Notes: generated from the sequence alone by a model not told the origin. 60,000 bases of DNA from Owenia fusiformis (GCA_903813345.2 CAIIXF020000012.1:8271615-8331614); one strand, 5' to 3'. Shown: positions 40,996 through 54,690, counted from the stretch's first letter. Made by a program: numbers and translations.

Positions 40996-43900
40996 AGAAC
41001 AATGTAAAGTATTTTCCATAAATAAGGGGTTTAAATTTAGTGACATGACATATGTTGTCATAGATATAGTTTATTTCTACTCCCGGGCACAAGGGCCGAT
41101 TACAGCTTGAAATTGTGAAATTGCAACAGACACAATTACGTACATTATGTATCTATGTAATTATGTACAACAGTACATAATTTCGGCAATAGCAAATACA
41201 CCAAACGTGTGAATTTAATAACTACATTATGATATTCTGTCTCGATATTCTGTATTGGCACTCGACTTCGTCTCGTTCCAATACGGAATTTCTCGAGCAG
41301 AATATATCCTGTATTGCACTTCAAATCATTCAATAACTTTTAATATTATTTACATCCAAAACGTATCGTTCTTACTCTATTGATTCACAACAAGCAAATC
41401 TAGGGAGTATCACAAATAAAACAAGCATTTCCTCGCGTGCATTTAACTTCTACAGTGAGTAATTACATGTACTCCCGTGGGTTCTCAAAGTTTCACTTAT
41501 TTTAGGCACCCCCCCTGGCCAAAAACTCTTTCAAAATCATGCAGTTTTTCATAATTCTGACCATTTTTCGTGTGATTTTGGGTCAAATTTGCAAAATGAA
41601 GTCTTCGAATGAACATTCATTTGCCATGATAACCACCGAGATGCAATGGTCAACTTTTGCTTTTACGTTTAATTATAATCAACGCCTTCCCTAAATTTCT
41701 TGTTAGATCATGAATGCCTGACTTCACCAAGCATTTAAATTATATTTTGCGTTTTATCATCTTTCCCAAAAGCTACAATTCATGCATATGGTACAACTAC
41801 TACTAACTGACTTTGGTTTATCATTCTTTTGTTGCAAATATGGGAATGTTTCAACGACTTCAATCTAGGGATTTATATAGACGGGACTTCCCCTTTTGAT
41901 AATGTGATTATATATTTTTCTGTTTTGTAGGTTCCCGTGGGTAGGATACACACAAGAACAATATACGGCCCATCCTAAAGGGGTACAGACACAACAATGG
42001 CGTTCTTCAAGTTATAGCCGTGGAATTATATAGTTTATGCATCTTGCCTCAAGCGACGTGTTAAGTCTGACGTGATAACCCTAAAAAGGTTTATCCCATA
42101 TTTGGTTTGAGAAACACAGTTGCTGAATACAAGTGCAAACTATGAAATAACCATAATATAACAATAGATAATGTTTGGCATGCATTGTATTTCTGTTTCA
42201 TTGTTAAATTAGTTGAAAGTATATACAAAGAAGTTAATCACCAGGAGGGATTTCATATGGGGAATATCACATGATATGAATATATCCCGAGGGAACGCAG
42301 TGACAGAGGGAAATATTGATATCATCCGAGGGATATTCTCAATATCATCCCGACAGGTGAATAACGACCTTATACCATGATCAAGAGCAAAATATATCTA
42401 AAATCCTCTTTTGAATGAGAGAAAATGTTTGAAAAAATTAAAATTTTTGTTTTTGAAAAATGAAATTTTTTAATAATACCCGGGTTGATATCCATATCAT
42501 CCCTCTAATCCCAATATCATCCATATCCTAAATATATGATTTATCACTTGCTATTGAATACTGAGATATTGCTCTGACCATGTTATAAAAAGAATAACTT
42601 ATCATAAGCAGATTTCTTTTCAGGGTGTTCAGCGGCGATGTAGGACTGTAAATAAGCGTCACACACCCCGGACGCACATTTCCTCGGATATTAGATCAAA
42701 TAAGCAGTTATACCTGTTTGCATGTTTTACTTTTGATTTGATTTGATTGTTTAAATTACATAAAATCTAATTTAAGTTCTAATTTAAATGAGATAAAATG
42801 CGTTCAAATGTCACCAGTGTCTGGAGGGTTGAGACTTGATTTAGGAATTAAATTAGAATAAGATTTTTTACTATCTGATTTGTTTCCATCATTGTATAAC
42901 GTTGATCTCATTGATTTATTTTCTAAACCATTTTCCGTTTTGTTGCATGAGTTACTATCTTGATTTCTGTTAAAATAGATAATGCGTTGCAACCATTTAA
43001 ATCCTTTTATATATCCTTTTTATATCCTTTTTTGCTTGTAACCATATTAATTAATGAGCATATGTTTAGAGGGGCATGCCGTTTTATTTTGCCATCTTCA
43101 TTTTATATTATCAGCCGTATCTTGATATGTTGAGAATTCTTCAGAGACAACTCCCAGACACTATCATGGACCGACTACTTTCTTTAAAGTATAAGCTGCG
43201 GCCTTCTTGCCAAGGGGATTTTTTATTTGACAACTATGACAAGGATCGGAATGATATAAGCAAAAAATATTCAAAAATTCTTGTTAAGTCTCGGAGTTTG
43301 CTTGCTAAATCTGATTTTCCCCTTAATTAATGAGCATAGGTTTTTATGTTTGTTTCTTTGTTTTTATTTCTTATTTGACAAGTCACATGCATGATGGGTT
43401 TATTTTACGCGTTTATTTTGCCATCTACATTTAATATTGTTATCTGTCTTGATAAGTTGGTAATTCTTCAAAGATATCTCCGAGAAACTATCATGGACTG
43501 GCTACATTATTCAGAAGCTGCTTTTGCCGAGGGGGGGGGGCTCAGCCCCGTCAGAAACTTTTCTTCAAGGGTGTGTGGTTTTACCCCCCCCCCCCTTGGG
43601 CCTGATCCGTTTCTATTTTCATACCCAACATGGACTGCGTGTGTGCGTGAGTGGAGGGTTTGGTATAATGGGCTTCTAGAGGGGTACTTGGCAGTCAGAA
43701 ATTGTTTACGCCACCCCTTCCCTCTACCAAATGAACTATGCATGTAGATTCCTCACATGCATAGAACTATGCTTTATGTGCTTTATGTGCATTGCAATAA
43801 TATCAAAATCAGAATTACGCCTTGTTTTCTAGTAACATTCAACAAAAACAAACGCTCAACTAATTGAGACGTTTGATTACTTAATCCAGCGACCATTTCC

Positions 43901-44035
43901 CGTCATTACATTGCAATGGTATGGTGGCCAGAGGAAATGAGCCTGTATTGATATGTGATTATGGATTAAAGTGAGTTACTAAGTAAGTGGAAAAGCAACT
44001 TTGAGAAATCTAAACAAGGCATTAACATGACAAAA
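40996..44035. other. Intergenic DNA with a 275-bp tandem pair and repeat fragments
   Basis: A copy of the 'cccctggccaaaa' interspersed repeat lies near 41505-41610. A hairpin-forming segment 'tattggcactcgacttcgtctcg...ccaatacgg' lies at 41250-41290. Around 42240-42360 several 'ccgaggga' words form short inverted repeats. Two related ~280-bp segments (43050-43325 and 43326-43520) share 'attaatgagcata', 'ttattttgccatc' and 'actatcatgga'. Poly-G and poly-C runs occur at 43531 and 43574. No gene is convincing. Confidence 0.4.
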
Positions 44036-45028
44036 TGTCACCACCTAAAACAATTTGGTCAATTTAAAGCAAGTTGGAAAATACCTTTTGACCTTAAGAA
44101 GGTTTTATTTGAACTTGTTAGAACATGTAGATGATTTTGAAAAAAAAAATCGTCAATTTGAAGCAAGTTGAAAAAATACCTCTTTGACTTTTTTTGACAT
44201 TGAGAAGGTCATTGAAGGTCAAATGTAAAGTCAGATTTGAACTTCTGAGAACATGTAGATGATTTTGAAACAAAAATTAAGTAAATTTGAAGCAAGTTGA
44301 AAAAAGACCTTTTTGACCTTTTTTGACCTTGAGAAGGTCATTAAAGGTCAAATGTCAAATCTAAAGTCAGATTTGAATTTCTGAGAACATGTAGATGATT
44401 TTGAAAAAAAAAATTAGTCAATTTGAAGCAAGTTGAAAAAAGACCTTTTTGACCTTTTTTGACTTTGAGAAGGTCATTGAAGGTCAAATGTCAAATCTTA
44501 ACTCAAATCTTAAGTCAGATTTGAATTCCTGAGAACACGTAGATGATTTTGAAAAAAAAATTTAGTCAATTTGAAGCAAGTTGAAAACAGACCTTTTTGA
44601 CCTTTTTTGACCTTGAGAAGGTCATTGAAGGTGAAATGTCAAATCTAAAGTCAGATTTGAAGGTCAAATGTCAAATCTAAAGTCAAATCTAAAGTCAGAT
44701 TTGAATTTCTGAGAACATGTAGATGATTTTGAAAAAAAATTTAGTCAATGTGAAGCAAGTTGAAAAAAGACCTTTTTGACCTTGAGAAGGTCATTGAAGG
44801 TCAAATGTCAAATCTAAAGTCAGATTTGAACTTCTGAGAACATGTAGATGATTTAGAAAAAAATTGAAGTCAGTCTAAACAGTATTTGTTAAGTTATAGG
44901 AAGTTGTAAGAAATTGTTACAGACGCCGGACGCCAACCGCCAGACGCCGGACGCCAACCGCCGGACGCCAACCGCCGTCGCAAAAAAACGGAGACCATAA
45001 CAATATGTCACCACTTTTGGTGGTGACA
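44036..45028. mobile_element. Second non-autonomous element with core tandem repeats and microsatellite
   Basis: TGTCACCACC at the left end is mirrored by GGTGGTGACA at the right end. Six core units containing 'gaacatgtagatgatttt' start near 44121, 44247, 44383, 44531, 44711 and 44837 (126-180 bp apart). Next to the right end is a short tandem of 'gacgccggacgccaaccgcc' type. The layout (inverted ends, microsatellite at one end, ~130-150-bp core repeats) is the same as the element at 33.3-34.6 kb but in opposite orientation. Confidence 0.7.
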
Positions 45029-48000
45029 TAATTATTTTATACCATTCGCACAGACATTCAATAGGCTAGTCTTTTTATTCATTTCATTCCTATCCAACAG
45101 CAATCATCCATGACTTTTGATAAAGAGTGAAATCAACTGTTCAGGCTTCATCATCTTTTGAAACTTCAAGAAGGGAACTTAATTTACATCTGTTTTACTG
45201 GTTCAATTTGAATATTCAATTAAGGTTTTATCTCCATTATAGATCTAGGAACTGTTTGGGATGCGGGTTTTGGGTCTTATATCTATGTCACCACCACAAG
45301 TAGAGACATTTGTCTCCAACTTTTTTTTGTGAACGATGTTTGGCGGTTGGTGTTCGGCGTTCGGCATCTGCAACAAAATGTTATCACACAGGCAGATCAA
45401 TAGTACTTTGATTAATGATTATTATGGTTATACTTGTAGTGTCATCTTGTAGTATCATGGGAACCAAGGAAACTTGCATGGTATTGATAATCCTAAAAAA
45501 CTTTTAACCCATGTAATAATAAGCCTTTTGATAGCAGTTTGATTTTTCATCGAACATAATTGCAATCAACTCCATGATATTTGGAAAGAGCAAATATTTT
45601 GAAAGCAAGTGTAATCAAGTTTCGAGATTTCTGATAAAGTTCAATCAAGCTATGACGAAATTAACTTCATTTCCCCATTGCATTGTATCCCCAGAAAATT
45701 AAACAGGTGGAGGCATTATACTGTTTTTAATTTCAAATTGATATCATATTACGCCTTTAATGTAGGCCGAGACCATCGTAACTAATTATCCTCAATTTTC
45801 TTATTCTTATTATTTAAAATGCAACTGTATTCTAAGATCCATTCCTGCACTTTATTGTGTTCAGTACTATGCAAAGGCGTAACCATGGGGACGGGTGCGA
45901 CCCCGATAACCAATGAAAATAGAACCATTGGATAGAAGAAGAAAATAGCTTTAAAATGCTCTTTATTGAAAGCGTCTAGCTCAATTTTGAAGGGAGTTGC
46001 ATCATGTTTTGTAAAACTCAAAACTAATCTTCGAAAAATTTGTTTTTGCCTTGCTTATGCCAAGATCGCCCCCCCCCCTGGGTAACCTGACTGACTGAAA
46101 GCTGCCTACGCCCCTCCAGTGTATTAAAATAACTCACGACTTTTTGCTGGCGGGAAGAGCGTCTGAGGATCAATATGATGCAAGCTTTTCCTATTTTTAA
46201 TTTGAAAATTGAGAAATTGAATCATTATCTGGTCAGAGAGTGGAATGCATCGAACATGTACATGTACAATGTCCAGTTGGAACTGATAATTTAAATTTTC
46301 CCTGATCAATTTGAAGCAAGTTAAAAAAGTTTGATCTCCTTCTGAGAACTTGTAGATTTTTTGGTCAATTTGAAGAAACTTGCAAAAACTTTGGGAGCGT
46401 TTGCCCCCCCCCCCCTCGGCCTATATTCCTTTCAAATCATGCATTTTTTCACCATTCTGATTACTTTTCGCATGATTGTCAAAACTGTCAAAAGTTACTC
46501 CCCATGGTAATTGCCTTCCACCCTCCTAAATGCATATTTGCAGCCAATGAAGAAAAAAGATTATATTTGTTTATCCATGGGCTTTCAACTAGTTGAAAGC
46601 CCATGGTTTATCAAACAATTTTAAGAAATCAAAATATCCTGTTTGTGCCGGAAAGAGATCGCCGTGCTCCAGACAATTAATTAGTATTTGTTTTGTATAG
46701 TTACTGATCAAAGATGTCAAATTGTGGGAATCATGAATAATGACCGTTCAGACCAGATTTTAAAATACCAACCACCGAACTCCGAACACAAACAATCGAG
46801 CACCGTCCACAAAAAGTCGGAGACTATATATATAATTCTATACTATATATTCTATTCTATATAATATATAATAACACTTTCATCCTCCCATGGATATACG
46901 AGGAGTCTTATATCCAATATCCAGTCTCATAATAATCAGAGGCATATTGATAATTTTTCATTTGACTTAATACGCCTCTGTTATAATCATGGACGTCTAT
47001 CCCGGTCAGATTATTCCTGGTCAATCACCATGCTACATGCAGGTATATAAGCCATGCACACAGGTATGAAAAAATAACTGTCACAAGAAATGAAAACAAG
47101 CATTTTGGAAAGCAACTATAGGTCAAAAATATATTTTAACAACAAAGCAACACAATAAACCGTTGAAAACGTCATTGATTAAAGAAGCACAGAAAGTAAT
47201 TAGCTTAACTAAATATCTATAATCGTGCTTTAAAAATCTATATGTATTTTTGCAAGAGTTTGTCCCCGTCTGCTAAGGTGATAATAGGGTTAAGACACAC
47301 GTGGTTCTTTAGATAACTATTTCTCCCATTTGAACTGTTTACTTGGTCGATTGAGTATAAAGACATACGGAAAACAGTCCCAGGTGAATATGAGAGTGGA
47401 ACAGTATCCCCCGGGAACGAAATGTACACGCTCGGGTACAAGTTCTTAAAAACGTGTAACTTAACCTTCTTATAAAACCAAGCAAAGGAAATGTAAAGCT
47501 AGCTTTACATCGTGGAATCAACAACCTTTACCGTTTTTGGAATATGGAGACTCTCTCTTTCAAGCATTCTAGTGCATGGCTCTGATAAATCAGAATGCTA
47601 GCTCTAATAAATTAAAAATGTATAAACTTAAATACAGTACGCAAAATGCCTATCTAAAGATTAATTATTCGAAATGAATCTAGAGCTCGTCATCAAAATT
47701 GTCATCATCACCGTCAACAGACCAACGTCAACTATTTATGAATACCTGGAAGATAAATTAAACCCTTAATTATTAACTTTAAGTGTTAACAATAAAACAA
47801 GAAACTGCATGCATAACATGAAGTATAAACACCCGGGTATAGACGCATTGTTGCTGTTGGGCGTCGAGGTAGCATTCACCAATTCAACTGACGGCTGACA
47901 GATTCACCAATTAGGCTATTTCATGTCCAACTCATTTAAATATGAATAGTGACGTCACTATTCCTTCATTTATGTTTAAAATGGCTTAAAACTAGGTTAA

Positions 48001-49085
48001 ACCACCAGCTGGCATCCGGCAGGTGAATTCAACTACTCATTTAACTCGTGAGTAGTACCTGCCATTATAAGTAATTCAGTTTACCACTGATAAAAAGTAG
48101 GTTAAACCACCAGCCGGCAACTGAATTCATGAATGCAACCGTAGTTCTGAATTATTTCTGAACTGTTCCTGCTGAATCACATGGTGCGTTTTACACCTTT
48201 CCTTGAGTAAAGACCCCCGCCCTTCTTTACGTCGTGCCTTCCTCGCATGTGTCCATGTATAACCCCAAAATTCACATGTCCGTCACCTGTAAAAAGAATA
48301 TAATATCATTTAGCAGATGAGATATCAAACGGTGACTGAGACATCAAATGTTCTAACCATGGGCCGGGATTAAATATTGTAGTTGCTTAAAATTATATAT
48401 GATGGGGCATGCAGGCTCAATTAATGTGGGACGGGTATATATTTTAAAATCAATAACAATAACAAAAATTAAAATAGCTGTCAGAGTGTCACATTCGCTA
48501 TATGGGCTCACCTTTCGCCACTATGGGCTCACCTTTCGCCACTGAGTGGTTATTTCGGGCATACATTTTTTAATTAATTATTTTTTATTTTGGTGTGACT
48601 GGATATATTTTGCTGTTAAACTATTTGTTTTGCCCATCGTGTAAGCTATACACGCCGTGTCCCGCTGTCTGCCCCAGCAAAGTATTCACATGTTGTCGAA
48701 CGATGAGCCCATATGTCATAAGTGTGATAGCTCCATAATAATAATGGTTTGTTTTAAACGTTAAAAATACTCAAACATGTCTAAAATGAAATATCATGAC
48801 TTGAAACCAGAGGCCTTGTTTTAAATACTGTACAGTGTACATTGTATTAACGTTTAATGCTATTTATAGTATGACACATGTCCTTTGGTATATTCTAAAC
48901 ATAATGGTTGGAGTGAAAAAAATCATATTTTCGTATATTTCTGTTTACCTGAAAAGAATATCGAAATGTATCATTGCATTACACAATGCGTTGCTTGCAA
49001 ACATAAGTGAACCTTTAAATTCGACAGACAGTTAACTGTTATTAATTTCATTTAAATCTGTAAAAACGTCTTGAGTTATTTTATA
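45029..49085. other. Intergenic DNA with repeat fragments and a perfect palindrome
   Basis: Fragments related to the 44-kb element occur near 45288-45380 (gtcaccaccac ... gttggtgttcggcg), 46305-46390 and 46755-46830. A copy of the 'catgcattttttcaccattctga' interspersed repeat lies at 46390-46510. A 32-bp perfect palindrome lies at 46575-46606. Two exact copies of 'tatgggctcacctttcgccac' abut near 48500-48541. No gene is recognised. Confidence 0.4.
46575..46606. repeat. Perfect 32-bp palindrome
   Basis: The half-site CCATGGGCTTTCAACT is followed directly by its exact reverse complement, with no spacer. It could extrude a cruciform or be the fused ends of an element. Confidence 0.9.
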
Positions 49086-49089
49086 GATT

Positions 49090-51470
49090 TATTTGTAAAA
49101 CTGCTTGGGAATCCCGGGCTGGGAATGCATTGAATGTCGTGAATTACTACAGTCTCAATACTTTTCCGAACCAATGCAAAAATAAAAAAATATTATGTAC
49201 TTGTCAATACAGACGAGTGTATCATACAATGCCAATGTATGTGCATGGCGAACTGGTTCCCCTGTAAGTATCCGCCCTATTCAATTGAGTTATTTCATAG
49301 ATTTACTTGAGAAATTGCCCGGGACCTGAATGTCATGAATTACTACAAATCTCAATACCTCCCCGAAATCAATGTATCAAGCGTCCAACCTGTTCAATTG
49401 AGTTATTTCATAAATTTATTTCTAATTGAAAGCCCGTGGTAAAACTGTCATTGGAATTAAATGTCATGAATTTCTACAGTCTCAAAAACCAATGAAAAAA
49501 ATGTACTTGTCAATACAGTGTATCATACAACGCCACTGTATGTGCAATGGCGAACTGGTTCCCCTGTAAGCATCCGCTCTATTCAATTGAATTATTTCAG
49601 TGATTTATTTGTGAAATTGCCCGGGAACTGAATGTCATGAATTACTACAAATCTCAATACTTCCCCGAAATCAATGTATCAAGCGTCCGCCCTGTTCAAT
49701 TGAGTTATTTCATAGATTTATTTGTAAAACTGCCTTGGAATTGAATGTCATGAATTACTACAGTCTCAACACTTTTCCAATAACCAATGCAAAAATATAA
49801 AATATTATGTACTTGTCAATACAGTTAACGCCCCTGTATGTACATGGCGAACTGGTTCCCCTGTAAGCATCCGCCCTGTTCCTGAATTGAGTTATTTCAT
49901 ATAGGCCTATTTATTTTGTGAAACTGCCCGGGAACTGAATGTCATGAATTACTAATCTCAATACTTTTTCGAAACCAATGAAAAAATATAAAATATCGTG
50001 TACTTGTCAATACAGTAGTGGTGTATCATACAACACCATTGTATGTGCATGGCGAACTGGTTCCCCTGTAAGCGTCCGCCCTGCTCAATTGAGTTATTTC
50101 ATAGATTTATTTGTGCAACTGCCCGGGAACTGAATGTCATGAATTACTACAAATCTCAATACTTCCCCGAAATCAATGTATCAAGCGTCCACCCTGTTCA
50201 ATTGAGTTATTTCATAGATTTATTTGTAAAACTGCCTGGGAATTGAATGTCATGAATTACAACAGTCTCAACACTTTTCCTCAATGGAGAGGTTAAGCTA
50301 ACGATGTTTTTCACAACGTAACCGTGAACGCAAAGTACAAAAATTAACAAAGGAATGTATCGAGCGCTCATAGTTTTATGCGCGCTTAGTCTACTTCAGA
50401 TACTCTTTCAGCTTCAGAGTTTCGGGTTTAGAACGGGAGATTTGAATATTTGACGTTCGGTCAACGGGAACCATTTTACTCGAGTCTATTGAACACTATG
50501 CTGTCAATTTTGATTTCGATGCACAGTTGAATTCTTGCTGAACACGATGATGTATGTCATGCATGATTTAGCGCCAAAAATCTTACGAAACGAGCTCGTT
50601 TAAAATATGTATTAGAAAACCAGCTATAAAACCGCATCAATGACATACTATAGAATCATTACACGCTATGGTGTAGTCTAAACAAACACTGGATTTGAAC
50701 GGCTATTTATATGAGAAGGCTACATGAATTTGTATATGGTCGAGTGATACGTACAGGTTCAGTTTCGATTATATATGCAAAGCTTAACCTCTCCAGTACA
50801 GTGTATCATACAACGCCCCTGTATGTGCATGGCGAACTGGTTCCCCTGTAAGCATCCGCCCTGTTCCTGAATTGAGTTATTTCATATAGGCCTATTTATT
50901 TTGTGAAACTGCCCGGGAACTGAATCTCATGAATTACTAATCTCAATACTTTTCCGAAACCAATGCAAAAATATATAACATTATGTTCTTGTCAATACAG
51001 TGTAACATACAGCGCCACTGTATGTGCATGGCGAACTGTTTCCCCTGTAAGCACCCGCCCTGTTCAATTGAGTTATTTCATTGATTTATTTGTGAAATTG
51101 CACGGGAACTGAACGTCATGATTGAATTACTACAAATCTCAATACTTCCCTGAAATCAATGTATCAAGCGTCCGCCCCGTTCAATTGAGTTATTTCATGT
51201 AGGCATATTTATTTTGTAAAACTGCCCGGGGACTGATTGTCATGAATTACTAAAAATCTCAATACATTTCAAAAACCAATGCAAAAATATAAAATACTAT
51301 GTACTTGTCAATACATTAGTAGTGTATCATACAACGCCATTGTAGGTGCATGGCGAACTGGTTCCCTTGTAAGCATCGGCCATGTTCAATTGAGTTATTT
51401 TATATAGGCCTATTTGGTCATAAATTACTACAAATCTCAATACTTTTCCGAAGTCGAGTTATTTCATATT
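49090..51470. repeat. Complex tandem array, ~200-320-bp units
   Basis: The landmark 'atggcgaactggttcccctg' recurs near 49247, 49554, 49844, 50049 and 50829, with near matches at 51029 and 51349. Each unit also has one or two copies of a ~105-bp sub-unit ('attgagttatttcatagatt' to 'gaattactacaaatctcaat'), so unit length varies with sub-unit number. ORFs such as the one starting at 50043 are repeat artefacts. A TIR element interrupts the array at 50286-50794. Confidence 0.88.
50286..50794. mobile_element. 509-bp TIR element inserted in the array
   Basis: GGAGAGGTTAAGCT at the left and AGCTTAACCTCTCC at the right are perfect 14-bp inverted repeats. The interior shares nothing with the surrounding array and has no transposase-like ORF. 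No clear target duplication was seen, so the class is open. Confidence 0.75.
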
Positions 51471-52340
51471 TCAAGAGAAAGCCACATGCTTTACTGACCT
51501 GAATGTTTATGTCGGTAATTTTGACCAATAGCGCGCCCAATGTCTATATTTAGATTATAAACGCACGGGATAATGCTCTTGTTGATTTTACTCCAATCAG
51601 CAAGTTAGCATTTGAACCTTTGATAATATCATTGTGGGATGTCCTACCTCACTTCACTTTCATCTAGGAAAATTTAAAACGACCCTCGCAAAATCGATAA
51701 ACGTTTTATTTCTAAATATAATCGAAAGTAATTTGAATAAGTTAAACCAAGTTAATTTAATATCAGGGAGTTGATGACTGTTCAGTTCACATAAAAACAC
51801 TTAAAGTTAAGATATGCTGTAAAAAGATAATGAAAAGTAATTATGTTTTTGGTGAATGCAGTTTATTTGTAAGGGAGATACCTGGATTTGCAGACCTGTC
51901 AACATTTGCTCTAAGGACGATATTAAGACGAACATGTATTCAGAGATTCATACCATGATGATATTCCTGCGATCTGTACTGCTTGATCTTATTATTAATT
52001 GAATTTAATTCGAGCAATTTCTGCAAATAACATTGGTACATTTTCGTTAAACGTAAATTATCTATTCAAGAAGTTCGTTAGCATTTCTTTCACCGTTTTT
52101 TATTGGTTTTCCCCTGAAGTCAGTCTTGGCAATGAAGCTCAGTACACAAAGCAAGCATCTTGTTTTATCTTGTTTTTCAGTATTAGGAGTAGCCAGAATT
52201 TTCCAAGAGGTGGGGGTGACTTTACCAAAAAATTCTAGGGGGGAGTTCACTTTAGCAAATTTGGCCAAAATCACTCAAAAATAGGAAAAACTTCATGATT
52301 TTGAAATAAATTTTGGCCAGCGGGGGTTTAGGCACCCCTT
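51471..52340. other. Unique-looking DNA between array segments
   Basis: No gene. The right 150 bp (about 52190-52345) is a reverse-orientation copy of the 'ggccaaaa...cccc' interspersed repeat also seen at 205, 41505 and 46390. Confidence 0.4.
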
Positions 52341-52344
52341 GGCT

Positions 52345-52830
52345 ACGGACCTGGGAGTATACTTTCCCGAAATCATTGCAAAAATATAAAATATTATATA
52401 CATATTGTAGGCTACTTTACAGAATTTACAAGTACATACAATATCATACAACTACTGTATGTGCATCCCGGGATGGGCATGGCGAACTGGTTCCCCTGTA
52501 AAGCATCCGCCATGTTCTGTTGAGTATTTTGTTAAACTACCCAGGAACTGAATGTCGTGAATTACTACAAATCTCAATACTTTTCCGAAATCAATGCATT
52601 ATCCGCTGGACAAAGGTACACTGTACATATTGTAGGCTACTTTACAGAACTTGTACAATATCATACAACGCTACTGTATGTGCATCCCGGGATGTGCATG
52701 GCGAACTGGTTCCCCTGTAAAGCATCCGCCATGTCCTGTTGAGTTCTTTCAAGTATTTTGTTAAACTATCTGGGAATAGAATGTCATGAATTACTACAAA
52801 TCTCAATACTTTTCCGAAATCAATGCAAAA
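52345..52830. repeat. Two further units of the 49-51-kb array
   Basis: 'gggcatggcgaactggttcc' near 52477 and 'tgcatggcgaactggttcc' near 52696 mark two more units, with 'gaattactacaaatctcaat' in each. They share an extra 'attgtaggctactttacaga' segment absent from the main array, so this is a diverged sub-cluster. Confidence 0.85.
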
Positions 52831-53196
52831 GTTAATGACTATTCCATGTTGTGGGGGTGTGTAAATCAAAATTGCGTTAATAAATGCGTTAATAAATCTT
52901 TCTTTTCTTTTTCAATATGATTTTTGTAAATGTTATTAAAATAAAATTAGATATTGTAGGCCTGTATATGCACCTGCTGCAATTACTGGCCAGATAAACA
53001 CATGCAATGTCTCTGTACGCTCTTATGTTTTAATAACAGAATCTTGTTCACAAACATGCTGACACAAGCAAGGGCGTAGCCAGCTTTCGGTCAAGGGGGG
53101 GGGGTGCGATCGCCAAAAAATTCAGTTTTCAGTTATGAAATCCAGGCTGACATGTCAGTGATATGTCAGTTGTCAACTCCTCTCTAGTATATATAA

Positions 53197-53430
53197 ATGT
53201 CCTATGCCAGGCATCATTCATCATTTTGTGAGAGTAGAGCAGAACACTACATCACGGTACGTCTGCATCGAATACCCACTCCTGTTCGCCAACGTATTCT
53301 TAACATTTATGGGAGAGGGTACAATCAAGTACAAATAAAACAAATTCTACAAGATGAGGACAAGGTACAATTCTCAAGACAGGCTATTAACTTTTTCCTG
53401 CGTTGGTACCAGGAAACTGGTATTAGGTAG
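53197..53430 (+). pseudogene. Tc1-like transposase N-terminal helix-turn-helix fragment
   Basis: From residue ~25 the frame reads RIPTPVRQRILNIYGRGYNQ, then VQIKQIL and FSRQAINFFLRWYQETG. This is the N-terminal DNA-binding helix-turn-helix of a Tc1-type transposase ('R..I...Y..G.....I...L.....S...I......R...TG'). The frame stops right after it, where a GT-rich array begins, so the catalytic domain is missing. Confidence 0.7.
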
Positions 53431-53457
53431 TTTAAGCTTGAAATGTTTTTCACAACC

Positions 53458-54480
53458 TAAACGTGTTGTGCTGGTCGAGTAGCGGGTTGTGCCCAGTAGG
53501 ATGAGGTTTCTGATTATGTCAGATTGTGTTGTGTGATTGGTGATGTTTCCAGAGAGTGATCGCTTGTTGGTTGTGTTGTGTTGGTCTGTTGTTTGGTTGT
53601 GTGTTAATTTGATAGTCGATTGTGTTTTAGTTCTTGTTTGTCTGGTTGAGCCTGGTTGTGTTGTGTAAGTTTGGTAGTTGTTTCTCATTAAGTCATGTTA
53701 ATTTCAAAGTAGTTGTGTTATGTTGTGATTATGTTGTGATTATGTTGTGCTGGTCGAGTAGCGGGTTGTGTCCAGTAGGATGAGGTTTCTGGTTGTGTCA
53801 GATTGCGTTGTGTGATTGGTGTTGTTTCCAGAGAGTGGTCGTCTCGTTGGCTTTGTTGTGCTGGTTTGTTGTTTGGTTGTGCTTGATTGTGTTAGTTCGA
53901 TAGTCGATTGTGTTTTGGTGGTTGTTTGTATGGTTGCGTCTAGTTGGGCTGTGTTAGTTTGTTATCAGGTTGTGTCTCATTAAGTTATGTAAACTTCAAA
54001 TTGGTTGTGTTATGTTGTGATCGTGTTGTGCTGGTCGAGTAGCGGGTTGTGCCCAGTAGGATGAGGTATCTAGTTGTGTCAGATTGCGTTGTGTGATTGG
54101 TGTTGTTTCCAGAGAGGTGGTCGTCTCGTTGGCATTGTTTTGTTGCTTTGTTTATTGGTTGTGCTCGATTGAGTTAGTTTGTTAGTCGATTGTGTTTTGG
54201 TGGTTGTTTGTATGGTTGAGCCTGGTTGGGCTGTGTAAGTTTGGTATCGGGTTGTGTCTCATTAAGCTATGTAAATTTCAAATTGGCTGTGTTATGTTGT
54301 GATTGTGTTGTGCTGGTCGAGTAGCGGGTTGTGCCCGGTAGGATGAGGTATCTGGTTGAGATAGACTGTGTTGTGTGATTGGTGTTGTTTTCAGAGAGTG
54401 TTGGTTGGGTGTTTTGGTATTCCATTTGGTTCTGTCTGATTGTGTTTTGTGTTGATTTGTGCAAAATTGTGTTGTGCCCT
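53458..54480. repeat. GT-rich tandem array, ~281-bp units, four copies
   Basis: 'gtgctggtcgagtagcgggt' starts units near 53468, 53746, 54028 and 54309 (278-282 bp apart). The plus strand is strongly enriched in G and T and poor in A and C. Minus-strand ORFs in the region (Thr/Gln-rich) are artefacts of this bias. The last unit is incomplete. Confidence 0.92.
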
Positions 54481-54690
54481 TCTCTACATAAATGACGATA
54501 GGAAATGACATACCAATGCCATAGCCCTAGGATCAACCAAATATACTCTACCTGTCACATAAGTACTGATTGTGGTTTGGGAAAGCTAAGCTACTAGACC
54601 TTGTATCCAGGCCCCCCGACCGAGACCTCTCACTATTAACACAGATTGCATGACATGTGCGTGTTTATACGGGTGATGTCTCAAGACATT
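54480..54690. repeat. ~210-bp direct repeat, left copy
   Basis: The block from 'ctctacataaatga' through 'gatgtctcaagacatt' is repeated in the same orientation at 57066-57263, with shared words 'ccctaggatcaacca', 'gctactagaccttgt' and 'gcatgacatgtg'. The right copy lacks the 793-bp element that follows here. Confidence 0.88.

Noticed and set aside
43391-43747. 118-codon plus-strand ORF as a gene
   Set aside because: It crosses poly-G and poly-C runs and a duplicated segment; the frame is open by chance and matches no protein.
50043-50296. Overlapping ORFs with repeated CNCPGTECHELLQ-like peptides
   Set aside because: They come from the 49-51-kb array; the repeated peptide mirrors the DNA sub-unit and frames are broken between units.
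53374-54536. Thr/Gln-rich minus-strand ORFs as mucin-like proteins
   Set aside because: They are the antisense reading of a GT-rich tandem array and restart in each unit.
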